Of a stretch of DNA of 64,000 nucleotides, positions 1 to 11,636 are shown one piece after another (position 1 is the first letter of the stretch; the number at the start of each line of letters is the position of its first letter). This stretch comes from Pseudopyrenochaeta lycopersici (lineage: Eukaryota > Ascomycota > Dothideomycetes > Pleosporales > Pseudopyrenochaetaceae). The stretch is taken from assembly GCA_003313425.1 (NCBI GenBank), contig NHZP01000020.1, forward strand, positions 62,001 to 126,000, read 5' to 3'. The notes beneath the pieces are model-generated. The model worked only from the letters and a program-made list of their open reading frames with translations. It searched no databases and was not told the DNA's origin. Both the position numbers and the translations under genes were made by a program.

Positions 1-1955
1 TCAACCTACGCAAAAGCCTTCGAGTCAGATGGATTCGATCAAGAAACTCGCATCCGCACTTGCGATTGCGAGACATTGGGACTCTTTGGTAATTTAAATG
101 AGTATGACTGTCTCATATCCCACATTCAGGGTATTATTGGCTCATTTGCTACGGTTGCTGGGTCCCAGAAGTCTGCATATATGCTTGGTTATTCGCACCT
201 GCACCCCTAATTCGAGTTCAGATTTCGATCATGTCACTTTAGCCTTATATGGCAATTATGAAATTCATATCATTTCTCTTGAAAAACAGGCTGCTTCTAA
301 GGCTACTTTTGACCTTCACAGTCTCTAGGCAATAATCTTCGGGAGAGCAAGCCCTCAATGCCCAATTGAACACTCTTCATGGTTTTCGTTGGTTGTTCTT
401 TTCTTTCCTGAAATATTTAGGAAATTTTTGCTAATCATATCATGGATCCTCCTCGACACTAAGCCTTTGGACATATAATTCTGCTTTAATTGTTCCTCTT
501 GGTAAACTTGCTTCCTAGATACAAGCTTCTTCATATAATCTAGTATCTTGGACAAGTGGGCCTTTTTTTAATAGTATGAGACTATCTCTAACTTTCTTCA
601 ATCCGGATTTTGTACTTTCTCGCGGACCACCGCACGCCATAAGCCCCTCGGAACCTTTAGAAGATTATGCTTAGATCTTGGGACTAGACCCCGTAGCTTC
701 ACACAACTTTGCCAATGCACCCTTCTAGGTATCATCATTGTGCAGAAGACATGAGAATATTGTCTTTGCAAGGACCAACAACACTGAAATCGAAAATTGT
801 TGGGAGTTTCGATGCTACCAACAAGAATCGTACTGTTTGCACCAGCTGTTGTCATTGTCCGTGTGGCTCTATGACGACACAGGCAAAGACCCCAAGATTC
901 AATTGAGAAATCAAGTCATGGCAGGATTGTTACTTGATCACTGAGTTCGCGGTGGGTGGTGGAGGGCATGGTGCGAATACGATGAGGGTTACGGAGGGGA
1001 TTGGCAAGACATATGGTTTTATGAATCATTCATATGAGACGTAGATGGAGAAGCTGGGTAGAAAAATGACTGGCATCATGTATGCTCTACATCAAATAAG
1101 AACCAGAACTCCATCTTGATGGCACAATGTAAAGGGGACCCACAGGAGATGCCGACAACGCTATGCATTCGCCCTGAATTGATGATTAGGCTCCTTGGGC
1201 TAACATGAACCAAACTTTGATCAGCTGCGTTTCACCTATTTGGGAATTTCTAGAATGCTTCATAAACAATAATGTAGGTTTCTTCCACGCATTCGGGATG
1301 TATAAACATATGGCTAAGCAAGTGTGAACCATCTGGAGTAAGCAAATTTGCAAGTCAAAGAGTAATCATTACCAACAGGGAAGACAGAATAAGAAACTGT
1401 ACGTATAATTAAAATAGACGGGTTATCAAGTATATACTATTTAAAAATGGCAAGGTGTTCAAAGTACGATGTGTCGAAGCTGCGAGGTTCTCAAATGTTT
1501 GTAGTGAGGCTCATATGTTCGTTACACTTACTGCTCATGATGCGTTATTATTGGGTCAGTGCCCGGTCTATGGTTATTAAAAATACTGTATCAATTCACC
1601 TTTCCAGTCACACTCGGCATAACCGACCTTGTGCACAATGATTGGTTCTGGGAGACGTTCACACTCCTCGGAAGGCAGATTGGCACTTTACATCGGCAAA
1701 TAACTCTATAGTTGGCATTATCGATTGCCTACTTACACAAAACTAATACCCTCTCCCCTCTCCCAACAAAAGTCTTTCAGTCTTGGGCTTTTGTAATTCG
1801 ACTGGTACGTGTGGCATCGCAAGTGGTCAACCCATAATGTGTCCCCTACAGTCGTGCGAGGATATCCAAAAGTCGAATACGAAATTAACCCATATGGTAA
1901 TCTCTAACATGTAAAGTGGCCTGCATGGTGACTGATTTGAAACTTATTTGCTGTG
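1..1955. other. Left-end intergenic stretch, no supported gene
   Basis: AT-rich sequence with many stops in all frames and only short open frames under 90 codons, none with a recognisable motif or a paired splice signal. It may be decayed sequence or the downstream flank of the flavin monooxygenase that ends at 1956. I see no promoter, repeat or RNA gene in it. Confidence 0.5.
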
Positions 1956-4014
1956 CTACGCAACTGAGTTCTCCTTTGGGATCAGCCCACAAAGTTCCAG
2001 CATCCAAGCCATAGTATTGATAAGACCATAGAAAGCCATTGGTACTACCTAGAACGGTATTAACATTCTTTTGACCATTAAACGGCATTTATGCAGAGAT
2101 GACTCACCCCAAAGAACAAGTTACCAAGAACCCCTCTCCGTGTTATTGTTTCTGCTAGCTCAGTCCTCGCAATCCCTGGAGCCACGTGACTCTTGAAAGG
2201 CCCTAAGAGTCTATAGAAAGTCACAAAACTCGCTCCGAAGCAATACACTAGTAGCACCTTGAGCCCATGTGTATCCCATAATTCACCAAGGCCGGGTGCA
2301 CCACCGAAATCTTTTGCCAATGTGCTCATGTACGCACTGTGATCCACACCGTACTGTATGCGCGATTCCTTTCGCGACAGCAGATGATAGTGCGGTGCGT
2401 CGGTAGGTACAGTCATCTGGCCAGTGATGAGTGCTGTCCACCACATGATTTGTTGTTCGGCAATGGGTGGGATGGCACCGACACCAGGGCGCACAAAGCC
2501 AATAAAAGACAAGCTGGGCTCCAAAGGGGAAATAATATTGCGGATGGTGGCGTTGGAGGCTGTAGGATACGAAGGGTCGAGAAAGGAAAAAGATTGTCTG
2601 TAGCCGGTACAGTAGATTACGCAATTGGGTCGCACTTCAGTATTGCTCATGCGCCTCCAATCTTCACGATCTGGTCTTTTCTCGAAAAACACTCTGCCTG
2701 ATATGTCTACATGCTCCGGGAATGAGCAAGTATCAACCCACCTCTTTGACTGCGCATCCTCTGGAGGATCCACATAACCGTTTCCGAGGAAAGCCAGAGG
2801 GTGTTTCTGTTGGTATGGCCTGTTTAAATAAGGCATTGCTTTACTGCTCTTATTGAGAAACACAAAAGCTCTTCCCAGTCGATCGTGTGGTAGTGCGCCG
2901 ACGTGCTGACTATGAGGCGCAAAGTTAAATTAAGCCATCTATGTCCTTGGTACACGAACACTTACTTCATGCCGGCCTGGGTGCCGGTTAAGAACCACAA
3001 TACTCGTTTGATGACAAAGTCGGAGACAAACCAGCGCAATCGGCTCGCGGCTATTGCGCGGTGAACATACGCTGTCTCGAAAAGGTTGGTGATGAGGCCA
3101 TCAATAGGAAGACCACCCTTGAACTGCTTGCCGAAAACTTTGAAGCGCGAGAGGGCTTTGGGAAACGAAAGAAAGCCCGTCCTAAAGCACATGGTCACCG
3201 ACTTGGCGTCTGCTTTGATAGCCTCGTACGCAATGTCTATCATACTTAGCTCAGGTTTCTCAGCACTGTAAAGAACTTACCCATGGCGGTCTCTCCGCAG
3301 CCCATGATGAGAATATCCCGGCCACTCAGTTGTCTTCGCTCCTTATAGCGTGAAGAGTGGAATACGTCTCCCTGGACATTTTCAATACCGGGTATGCTTG
3401 GTAAATTAGGCTCGACGTGTAGACCAGTGCATATTGCGACATGTGAGCAATCAAAGGCTCGTTCTTTGCCCTCGTTGTGCCCATCGAGATATCTGACTTG
3501 ATGCTTCCACCGCTGGTTAGCTGATTTGGCGAGTGGTTGAATAGAAATGACTCGGCAGCCAAGTTTGACAAAGGGTTGCAGGCGGAATTTATCTACATAG
3601 GAATGCAGATACTCGACGTACTGTAGCAGCGAGATGTGATCTGGGGTTGAGAGGGGAAAGCGGTGGTCGGAGAAGGCTGTAAGCTGTTTCGAGGACACTA
3701 ATTCGGCGTTCTCGTAGGCACGATAGCGGAAGGTGCCACCGATGTTCTCTTCGCTGAATGGGGTTCAGAGGGGCGTTGCATATCACGGGGTGTGGGTTTG
3801 GGTCTGAGTTGAATGTCGACTTACGCCTCGAACAGCACAGCTTCTATTGGCCGCGCAGGAGTTGATGCTTCCAGCAGCGTCTTGAGCGTCGTCAAGCCGC
3901 CGGGGCTTCCTCCATGATCAGAATGCGCTCAAAGCGTCTTGTGGTGTTAGAGGTCACATACCCGGCACCTATCACGGCGATGCGCATTGCGGGCAGCTGG
4001 TCGGTCTCTGCCAT
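1956..4014 (-). CDS. Flavin-containing monooxygenase (FMO, dimethylaniline monooxygenase type)
   Basis: Six exons on the minus strand: 4014-3962, 3905-3825, 3753-3281, 3236-2966, 2909-2108 and 2048-1956. All junctions are GT..AG and in phase, giving 590 aa. Visible motifs are the N-terminal FAD fingerprint GAGPGG (residues 16-21), the FMO signature GDVFHSSRY (about 173-181) and the NADPH site GCGETAMD (about 196-203). These fit a class B flavoprotein that uses NADPH and O2 to oxygenate N, S or C atoms of small molecules. The C-terminus is rich in hydrophobic residues, so membrane association is possible. The last exon restores a normal FMO ending (VVPMAFYGL). It shares a 374-bp divergent promoter with the FAD oxidoreductase starting at 4389, suggesting co-regulation. 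The substrate is unknown. The family call is secure; the exon edges are hand-derived but every one is phase-consistent. Confidence 0.9.
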
Positions 4015-4388
4015 TGTCACTACAATGAAGCAGAGCGAGTTTGGGTTTTTGGCTGCGACGATGCGTGGTGGAGCTGCAATGCCGTGAAGGCCAGGAACCA
4101 GCTCGGGTGGCTCCTTGCCCGCCGCCAATCAGCCCCTACTTCTTCTTTCATCATGACATCAGTAATTCCTAGTGTGGCCAGGTAACACAACACACTCTGC
4201 ACTCTGCACGTCTCGCGCCTAGCTGCCACCGGGGCATGCCCTGGCGGCGCAGCTTCGGACGGTGATCCCAATTGAGCTCGTCGCCGGCCCGTTTGGGTCA
4301 ATCCTGTCTTGCCGAGGGAAAACGTCATGTCTACTTGAAGTCTTTCGACATAGCTCTGCGATAGCTCTGAGTTGCGTGAGCCGCAAAA
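4015..4388. promoter_or_regulatory. Divergent promoter between FMO and FAD oxidoreductase
   Basis: This 374-bp gap separates the start codons of two divergently transcribed flavoenzyme genes. It must hold both promoters and could coordinate them. I did not recognise a specific regulator site in it. Confidence 0.5.
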
Positions 4389-5817
4389 ATGGACTCGCAA
4401 CCGCGGACGAGAGTTGCCATCATAGGGTCCGGACTTGCTGGCCTGGTCAGCGCGCATCTGCTGTTCAACGATGCCCGCCAACGCTACACGGTGAAGATTT
4501 TCGAATCGGTACGTCTCGCGCGCACTGCCGTGCCCACCGCTGGGGTCGCTGACACGATACCATTCATAGGGCCACTCGCCCTCGCTCGACGCTGCTTCGA
4601 TCTCCATCCCCAATGCTGCACGAACGTCTTCGAATCGTATCGATCTGCCCATGCGCGCCTTTGCTGGTGGCTTCTACGGCAATCTGAAGGCACTGTACGA
4701 CTACCTAGGCGTACAATACCGTGCCCAGCCGTTTCTCTTCGAGTTCGCAAAGTCACAACCGGACCAGTCACATGGCCGCCGCCGGAGCGACGCCTCGTAC
4801 TTTGTCTACGCCTCGAATCTGCACCAGCTGGCGCCTCGCCCCACCTCCGTCGGGAGGTTAGCATACGTGGTCGAGGCTGTATACTTGTTAGCCTGCTATG
4901 CTTGGTTCTCAATATGTTGCTTCCTGGTAGTGCCCAAGCGAGGGGAAACATTGCAGCACTATCTGCAGAGGACATGGATACCGCAGCGCTTCGTAGCATA
5001 CTACCTACTGCCACTGATATCAAGCGTCACCACCTGCCCACACGCCTCGCTGCTTGGCTTTCCTGCGAGCGATGTGACCGAGTACAAGCGAAGAACGCAT
5101 CGCGCCCCTCACTACATCGTGTCTGAAGGCGTGCGTGGGGTGCAGGATCGATTGTTGAACAAAATCCCGTGCGAATTCGCCGCTACCGTCACAGGCGTGG
5201 ACCCATCAGCAAACGGCGTCAGAGTCTCGTGGATGAAGGGCAGCAGCGCCGAGATAAAATCGGAATTGTTTGATAGGGTTATCCTCGCCGTGTCCCCTGA
5301 CGTTGTCGGCCACATTTTTGAGCCTCTTCGACATCACATGCCACGGATTCCAGTTGCTGTTGTAGAAAGCGTCGTGCATACCGATCAAAGTGTGCTCCAC
5401 AGAGGAGCCACGGCATTCATCGATAAACAGGGAGCGCAGCTTATCTATCTTCACACAACAACTGAAAATCTTCACAAGACGGCTTCGCACCATGTCCAGC
5501 CATGTGGGCCAATTGTATCAACTTGTCCTTTGACCCTCATTGACCCTGTTCATACCCTTCATTCCGCAAAGTTCACCCGCGTTTTACGGAGTCCTGAGAG
5601 TCAACGAATAATTAACGCAATCTTCGGAGACATTCCATATACTGGCGCGGACGAGAAATCTATACCTCCATGGAAGAATGGTGATGATAATGTCTGGCTG
5701 GTAGGAGGGTGGTGCTGGGATGGTATGGTACTACTGGAAGGCTGCGTTGTGTCCGCCATGCGCGTGGCGGATGATTTTGGCGTGGAAATACCTTGGCGTC
5801 TCCGGGAAGGTAAATGA
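4389..5817 (+). CDS. FAD-dependent amine-oxidase-like oxidoreductase
   Basis: Two exons, 4389-4508 and 4570-5817, joined by a GTACGT..ATAG intron, give 455 aa. The N-terminus has the dinucleotide-binding fingerprint IGSGLAGLVSAHLL (residues about 10-23). After the splice follows SLDAASISIP..RIDLPMRAF, the usual second block of amine-oxidase-like NAD/FAD proteins. A VVESVVHTD segment and a C-terminal WLVGGWCWDGMVLLEG block resemble the FAD-closing region of the bacterial COG2907 family, which often sits beside cyclopropane-fatty-acid-synthase-like methyltransferases. A hydrophobic segment near residues 138-158 may be a membrane contact. A methyltransferase gene follows 293 bp downstream on the same strand and the FMO gene is divergent upstream, suggesting a shared pathway. 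The reaction is unknown; FAD binding is clear, while the COG2907 link is from memory of the pattern. Confidence 0.8.
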
Positions 5818-6110
5818 ATACTGTGAGAGCAATGAACTAGATACCCATTGAGTAGGCCCTGAGTAGAGTACTGTGGCCCGGAAGTTTACGGTCATGAAAT
5901 GTTTCATTTGAGCAGTTTTTTATAATCTACAGTTCATAGTTACAGAGTAGCAGCTAATAATTGAGAAATTCTATCTTGTAGAAGAACGTGTTTAGAAACT
6001 CAGATACGTCTACATAAACTCTCCGCATACCATCACACATCTTAGCTCATGATATCAATCGAACTATTCCTCGATGTGGTTAGCGTTCTTTTCCAGCCAT
6101 AATTGACCGC

Positions 6111-7394
6111 ATGCAATTCAGTCTCCACTCCCTGCCGTTCCTCACCGCAGCATGCACAAGCGAGACAATGACATCTTCAAACCTATTCTCTACATTCAGC
6201 ACACTCACTATTATTACAATATCTCTTCTTCTATCAACCTATATAGTCAGCTCGGCTCTCAGATCATCCCGCAGCATTGTCGTCGAGACACTATGCCACA
6301 AAAGTAGCAGAGTTTTTGATATGTGTATTGGGATTATCATGTACATTTTCATAAAGCGGGTGGTATTAAGACGGTGGATTCGCAGCGAGAAGTCATCGGT
6401 ATATGGGTTACAGCATGGAAGGCTACATATATCGGTTCCGACGGCAATGTGGATGAACATGGGCTTCTGGAAGGATGCCGATACCTCGAAATCCATGGCT
6501 AAGGCTTGTCGAAATCTTCTCGATGCGGTACTGGCAGAAGCAGGATTTTCAAGCGTCACAGAAAGAGCGGAGGCTGAGAAAGGCGTACGCCGCGTTAAAT
6601 GTTTGATCGACCTGGGCATTGGTTGCGGCGACCAGACCGTTTACCTTATGAGCACAGCGCCTGTGAGATCCACTGACGAGATTTGGTGGGATGCGCGAGA
6701 GCATTGCGTCAGGTTCGACCACTATATCGGAATGACGAACGATCCAATACAAGCCCAGTACGCGTCAGAGCGCATCGAGGAGTTGAGAAACAGCGGGGAA
6801 ATGCCCTCTCGCTGCCATGAAGATGGACATAAAACGGGATATGTTGATATTGCTCTATTCTGCGCCGATGCAGCGAAGCCCATGTTCTGGAGTGAGCAAC
6901 TTCATGCAAGCATACAGAAAGCGAGAGACAGGTCATCAGAACGTTGGGTGCTGGCGTTAGACACTGCATACCACTTCGCACGCTCACGCTGGGCTATTAT
7001 TAATCACACAAACTCGCACATTGGTGCATCATTCATGGCTTTCGATCTGTGCCTCTCTCAGACCGCCAGTGTGACTCAGAAACTCCTGCTTCGCCTTCTT
7101 ACAACGCTAATGGGTGCTCCATGGGCAAATTTTGTTACACCGCAAGAGTATCAAAATAAGCTAATACAAGCTGGATATCAAAAAGACATGATAACCATCA
7201 AGGATATTTCAGAACATGTTTTTAACCCGTTGGCACAATACATTGAGGAGCAAGACCTAAGATTACGAACACTGGGATTAGGAATAGGAAGCTTCAGCGT
7301 GGCAAAGGCAATGTTTCGTTGGTGGGGCCACACTGGTGTTGTGAGAGGTGTCATTGTAATTGCGAGGAAAAGCGAGTCTGAAGGCTCGTGGTAG
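6111..7394 (+). CDS. Membrane-anchored SAM-dependent methyltransferase
   Basis: Single exon of 427 codons from the first ATG; a second in-frame ATG at 6168 would give 408 aa and cannot be excluded. Two hydrophobic stretches near residues 25-50 and 66-86 predict an N-terminal membrane anchor. The catalytic domain follows, with SAM motif I DLGIGCGDQ at about residues 166-174 and an acidic post-motif region including LALDTAYHF. The preceding MWMNMGFW block is typical of small-molecule and lipid methyltransferases of the cyclopropane-synthase/tocopherol-methyltransferase type. A methyl acceptor cannot be named. Its position directly behind the FAD oxidoreductase, same strand, suggests they act on the same molecule, possibly at a membrane. 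Confidence 0.8.
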   Translation: MQFSLHSLPFLTAACTSETMTSSNLFSTFSTLTIITISLLLSTYIVSSALRSSRSIVVETLCHKSSRVFDMCIGIIMYIFIKRVVLRRWIRSEKSSVYGLQHGRLHISVPTAMWMNMGFWKDADTSKSMAKACRNLLDAVLAEAGFSSVTERAEAEKGVRRVKCLIDLGIGCGDQTVYLMSTAPVRSTDEIWWDAREHCVRFDHYIGMTNDPIQAQYASERIEELRNSGEMPSRCHEDGHKTGYVDIALFCADAAKPMFWSEQLHASIQKARDRSSERWVLALDTAYHFARSRWAIINHTNSHIGASFMAFDLCLSQTASVTQKLLLRLLTTLMGAPWANFVTPQEYQNKLIQAGYQKDMITIKDISEHVFNPLAQYIEEQDLRLRTLGLGIGSFSVAKAMFRWWGHTGVVRGVIVIARKSESEGSW

Positions 7395-9078
7395 GGTACA
7401 AAGGATCGGGACCCTCGTAGACTTTTTGACGAGGCATACGTTCTGGAACGGTGATCGAACGAACGGTACACAATCCTGCGCCTCCGCGCCCGCAACTCTG
7501 CGGGCTCGGTGTGTTCTGCAAATGCAGGACCTGCTCTTCCTAGACACTGATAAGATTGTCAACAATATCGATGCAATACCTGCTTACACTATATCGGCGG
7601 TTAAATCCAATTCGCTATATGGTGTGTTCAGTAAGTTGGACATTCTAGGTCATGATCTTGACCATTCAAGTGCTGTAATCTAGTAACAGGCGCTCAGTTA
7701 TCTATTGATTGATCTTAAATTAAATAAAATTGGTGCTGTATTCCTTGTAGGAAGTATGGTGCCTATTGGGGCGTATTGTCTTGTCCCCGCGTCGTACATG
7801 ATTACCTACATGGTGACAATATCCGTCCAAAACAGAGGCAGCATTATGATTGATGGTCTCATCTAGAACATCACGAGAGCCCATGATGACAGGTCTCGGA
7901 ATTTCGATATGGGTGTTTACTGTTTTCGCAATTTTGGCTACGTTTGACTTCATTTCACTAATCGCTGTATCCGTATCGAGCCAACGGCACTTTTGAAGCA
8001 AAGATGGATACACAGACATTGTTCTTCCGAGATGACAGCCCTAAGCTTCTTGACCAGAAATGATGCACTCAATGGTTAGGACTGTGGAGGTCGAGCAATC
8101 ATAATATCTGTAGTATTCAAGATCAAAAGCATAAGCGCCATTTGTTATCGCGTACTCCGTTGCGTTGCTGGACTTACAATAGACCAAGGTGCTCGCGGAT
8201 TAGGCCTAGATCTATTCATGAACATGGGATCAAACTCGCAGCTCATGATGTTGCCCTTGTGCATAGCTTTTGGATTGATTTTGATTTGTAATTGTGGTCA
8301 CAGCATCAAAGCGAAAATTCCTTAACGCTGTGCTCAGATAGCATCGTTCGAATTCCGCAACAGTCTCTGGCCCACAAGGGGCCTAAAAAAGTATGTTAAT
8401 GGAAGAGAATTGCACTTCCGATGATTTTGAATATAAATCCTGTGGCTGGTTGCTAGTCAAGTCACCCACTTCCGCTATCGTTCAAGTTCGTCGTGCAAAG
8501 TTTCCTGGAACAGAGAACGACATCGAGCCCTACATTAGTAATGAATTCTATTATGACTGCAATCAAGTTACAAGTCATTTGAATGAATACGACCAGTGCA
8601 CAGGGCCTCTGAAGCTGCGCCACGGTCATCTCAGATCATCATGGGAACATGTCGTCCTAATTCGCACCGCTATTAGCCGACTTAAATAGGGTATCTGCCA
8701 TGAACTATAATGCTCGTCTGAGGCAAATGTGACAGTTTCAATGGTATGGGCCCACGTGAAGGGTGGATGGTTCATCGCTAAATATCATCGACACCACAAA
8801 TACTGCAACGTCGACATGATGGCGCGGATGCCTACAAAGTTTAGCAATCTAACCTGGAGATCAAATCAAAATTTACAACTAATAGGTTAAAAATTCACGA
8901 ATTGTGCCCTTATTTGTCAGTGCTAACAGATGTGGAGAGGCCGGGAGGCTTCCACGACGCAACTCAAGTTTTTTAATGCCAGATAATAAACATAAAGAGA
9001 GACGGTATATTATTTTTGGTACAATTTCTCTTTTTTCCGAACTTGGACGCATTGTGAGTGTCCAGGTTCACATAGCAG
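7395..9078. other. Gene-poor stretch with coding-like fragments
   Basis: No intact gene is seen. On the minus strand a 99-codon open frame (8019-7720) and a short block ending at a GTAAGT near 8202 read like protein, but they do not join in phase. On the plus strand a 98-codon frame (8393-8689) has no recognisable motif. These could be a decayed gene between the methyltransferase and the transporter, or chance. Confidence 0.35.
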
Positions 9079-10566
9079 CTATACTCGCTTCCGTAATTTC
9101 CTTGCTACCGTAAACCTCGCAGCAAGAACGCACAACGCGGACACAGTAGCTGTTGCACCAGCGTAGAAAATGGCTGGCCGATACACTTCAATCTTCTGCC
9201 CTGTCCCGTTTCCTTGTCTACCGCCCGCGGCCTGCAGGAGGTAACCTGCAATTGGGGCGCCCATGAGATAACCACCAGTCCAGCCTGTGACGGACATGCT
9301 CATCGCAATGGCAGCTCGCCCGGGGCCAAAGATTCCCGCGACTACGGTGGGCTGAGTGGTAAAATACGAGCCATTTGCGACACCGTTTAGGGTAGCAAAA
9401 AGCACAAGTGGACCCAAGGTGTTTGAAACCGGCCAGATAGCAAGCATACTTACTGCATTAAGGACCATGGTGACGACAAACATATTCAAAGGGCCGAATT
9501 TGTCGCATAGCGGACCTGCGAGAAAGCGCCCGATGGCATTACAGGCATTGAAGGCTGCGACTAGCCCTGCGCCGGTAGTTGCGCTGAGTCCGATTGACTG
9601 TGCAAAAAGAGGTAGATAATAAGGCGGAACGAAGAGGGCGAATACACCAATGGCACTGGCGATAAAAGTCGCAACGAATGGTACGGAACGGAACATGGTC
9701 CAGTCTACAAATGGGACATCTCGAAGAGGGACACGATCTTTCAACATCCAAGCGGCCGGCATACCAATCGTAAGTGTCATTAATCCTTGAAAGCGGAATG
9801 TCCAGGCAATACCGACGCGTCGATACATTGCTTCCAGCGCGATGGCCATGACGCATCCACCAATTCCACCACCTAGCTTGACGAGGCCATTAGCAAGACC
9901 GAGACGAGCGCTGAAGTACTGAACAGGAAGCGCATTCGTAACGGCATACACCATTGCCATTCCAATTCCTCCCATGAGTCCAGCCGTTCCGAAAAGGCCT
10001 GCTAAGTTTGATGTGCAAAAACTGGCTCCAACAAGGCTTGTGCCCATTAAGAACACGCCAAGTAGAATCGTGTAATGCGAACCCACTGCTCGCATTAGGC
10101 GTACGGCTGCCAGTCCATACAACGCACCTCCAGAGAGAGCCATTGTTCCAACGTAAGCAAGCGTAGACGGGGCAACATTCTTTAAAGTTGAATCCAAGAG
10201 CGCGGCTTGCAAGACACCCCAGCAATTGATTATGCCGTTATGGCAAAAGGTAGTAATGAAGCAGCAGGCTACGATGATCCAGCCATATCCACCGTCTGGT
10301 ATCGCTGTCACGGAATAGGGTGCATCTTCTGGAACTTCGTCGGAACTTCGAGCTTCGAAATTTTGACTCAAGATAGATGGTGAGGATTTGGTTGGTGGAA
10401 CCGGGGATGCCGCGCGAAAGGATGAGAGCTCGATCTGCCCTTCCATAATGGATGTAGTAGGCCCTTCTCTCATAAGCTGCAAATCGAAGTTGAAGAGGTG
10501 ATGGAAAAGGTTTTCTTGCGCGATTGAGATCATGTTAGCGCACGGCGCTAGAGCGCGCCCTTTCAT
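9079..10566 (-). CDS. MFS transporter, monocarboxylate-porter (MCT) family
   Basis: Uninterrupted reading frame of 495 codons. The ATG at 10446 (MEGQIELS) would give 455 aa and, with a hydrophilic lead-in, is the likelier start. The frame holds the MCT hallmark PDGGYGWIIV just before the first membrane segment. About twelve hydrophobic segments are visible, with a central hydrophilic loop near LKDRVPLRDVP. MCT-type MFS proteins move monocarboxylates or related organic anions across membranes; in fungi many are of unknown substrate and some lie in metabolite clusters. It is separated from the flavoenzyme/methyltransferase trio by 1.7 kb without an intact gene, so membership in one cluster is inference. 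Confidence 0.85.
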   Translation of the reverse strand: MKGRALAPCANMISIAQENLFHHLFNFDLQLMREGPTTSIMEGQIELSSFRAASPVPPTKSSPSILSQNFEARSSDEVPEDAPYSVTAIPDGGYGWIIVACCFITTFCHNGIINCWGVLQAALLDSTLKNVAPSTLAYVGTMALSGGALYGLAAVRLMRAVGSHYTILLGVFLMGTSLVGASFCTSNLAGLFGTAGLMGGIGMAMVYAVTNALPVQYFSARLGLANGLVKLGGGIGGCVMAIALEAMYRRVGIAWTFRFQGLMTLTIGMPAAWMLKDRVPLRDVPFVDWTMFRSVPFVATFIASAIGVFALFVPPYYLPLFAQSIGLSATTGAGLVAAFNACNAIGRFLAGPLCDKFGPLNMFVVTMVLNAVSMLAIWPVSNTLGPLVLFATLNGVANGSYFTTQPTVVAGIFGPGRAAIAMSMSVTGWTGGYLMGAPIAGYLLQAAGGRQGNGTGQKIEVYRPAIFYAGATATVSALCVLAARFTVARKLRKRV

Positions 10567-11131
10567 GTGGGCCCTTCTCAGATTTTGAGCGTTCTGACGT
10601 AGAATTGTTCAGCGAGTCGATAATATTAGTGAGCGGCCATGTTGCTCTTCTCTGGCTGGTCGGACGGGCCTGGCTGAGGTATGTGCTGACACAAAATTAA
10701 ATACTGTATACAGGTGATGTCGTACGTCACGTGCCACCGTGCATCCAGCCACCTGGAAGTTGGCTGGTGGGCTATGGAGGTGGAAGTCGATTCCGAGAAG
10801 CATCATGGCACTGAAAATGGAAATTGAGATACTTCGCGGCTACAGAATTGCTCGCGAAGGGAACCCTGATGGGCTTATATTGATCAAGGACTCAATGTTG
10901 ACTCTTGGTTTTGTTACTGCCAGGTTTCTGCAGCCAGGTTCCAAGTTTTGGAGGCCGAGAGTTGGCAACATCTCGCTGAGACGCGACATGCATCATGTCG
11001 TATCCTAGGCTCAGCACCGTCACGCATTGTTCTAGGAAAAACTGAAGAGACAATATCAACCATATCATTCATTCAACTGATCACTAGTAACTACCACCTC
11101 ACGTGTAAACAAATACCCATCAACGAGTAGT
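10567..11131. promoter_or_regulatory. Divergent intergenic region, transporter versus small unknown gene
   Basis: 565 bp between the transporter (-) and the small gene at 11132 (+). It must contain both promoters. No recognised site. Confidence 0.35.
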
Positions 11132-11636
11132 ATGGCAACGGAAGACACAGTACAGCTTAGCGAGGCGCACGCGCCGCAACAAGCATCTATCGACGCTTTC
11201 AATTCGATCCTTGCGTCCGTGAAAGAAGAGCTTGCGAAACTTCGCCGCGACCACGACAGTATGCTCTTCTCTACCGCTCTTAAAGCGCTCTCTGACGCGT
11301 GCAGAACATGAACCTGAGTACTTTCGCCGGGTCCAAGGCGTCTCGGACGCCAATCTCGCCTCCTTCGGAGCAAGCGATCTCGTGTCGGTCCGTGTTGCCA
11401 TCTCAGCATATGGTCTTCACCTTTTTGGCAAGGTCAAACTGCCTACCGTCGAAAATGCATATATTCATATCCGCGTTTTTGGATCAGCAAAGGACGGCAC
11501 GGATGGTAGCAGCCTGGATGAAAGGGAGTACAAACTACACAGTATTCATACTGAGGAAGTCGTGAAGGATGATGGGGATAGAGTATACAGGGCAATTTTC
11601 GGGAAGGAAGATGCACTTGAGTGGTTCGACACGTGA
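11132..11636 (+). CDS. Small conserved-looking protein of unknown function
   Basis: Exon 1 is 11132-11258. A 46-nt intron follows with donor GTATGC, branch-like CTCTGAC and acceptor GCAG. Exon 2 is 11305-11636. Splicing joins two frames into a 152-aa protein that starts MATEDTVQLSE and ends ALEWFDT. The N-terminal third is a likely amphipathic helix (FNSILASVKEELAKLRRDH). The rest looks like a compact alpha/beta or beta domain with blocks KLPTVENAYIHIRVF and EYKLHSIHTEEV. I do not recognise the family. The stop codon overlaps a perfect GTGAGT donor at 11633-11638, and a well-formed branch/acceptor (ACTAATGAC..TACAG) lies at 11734-11755, so an alternative C-terminus is possible. Reality as a gene is likely; function unknown. 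Confidence 0.65.

Noticed and set aside
3892..4128. Unspliced 78-codon frame at the FMO start
   Set aside because: It reads through the first FMO intron; splicing at GTATGT restores the GAGPGG motif.
8341..8380. GTTCGAATTCC resembling a tRNA T-arm
   Set aside because: No matching acceptor stem, D-arm or anticodon arm at tRNA spacing.
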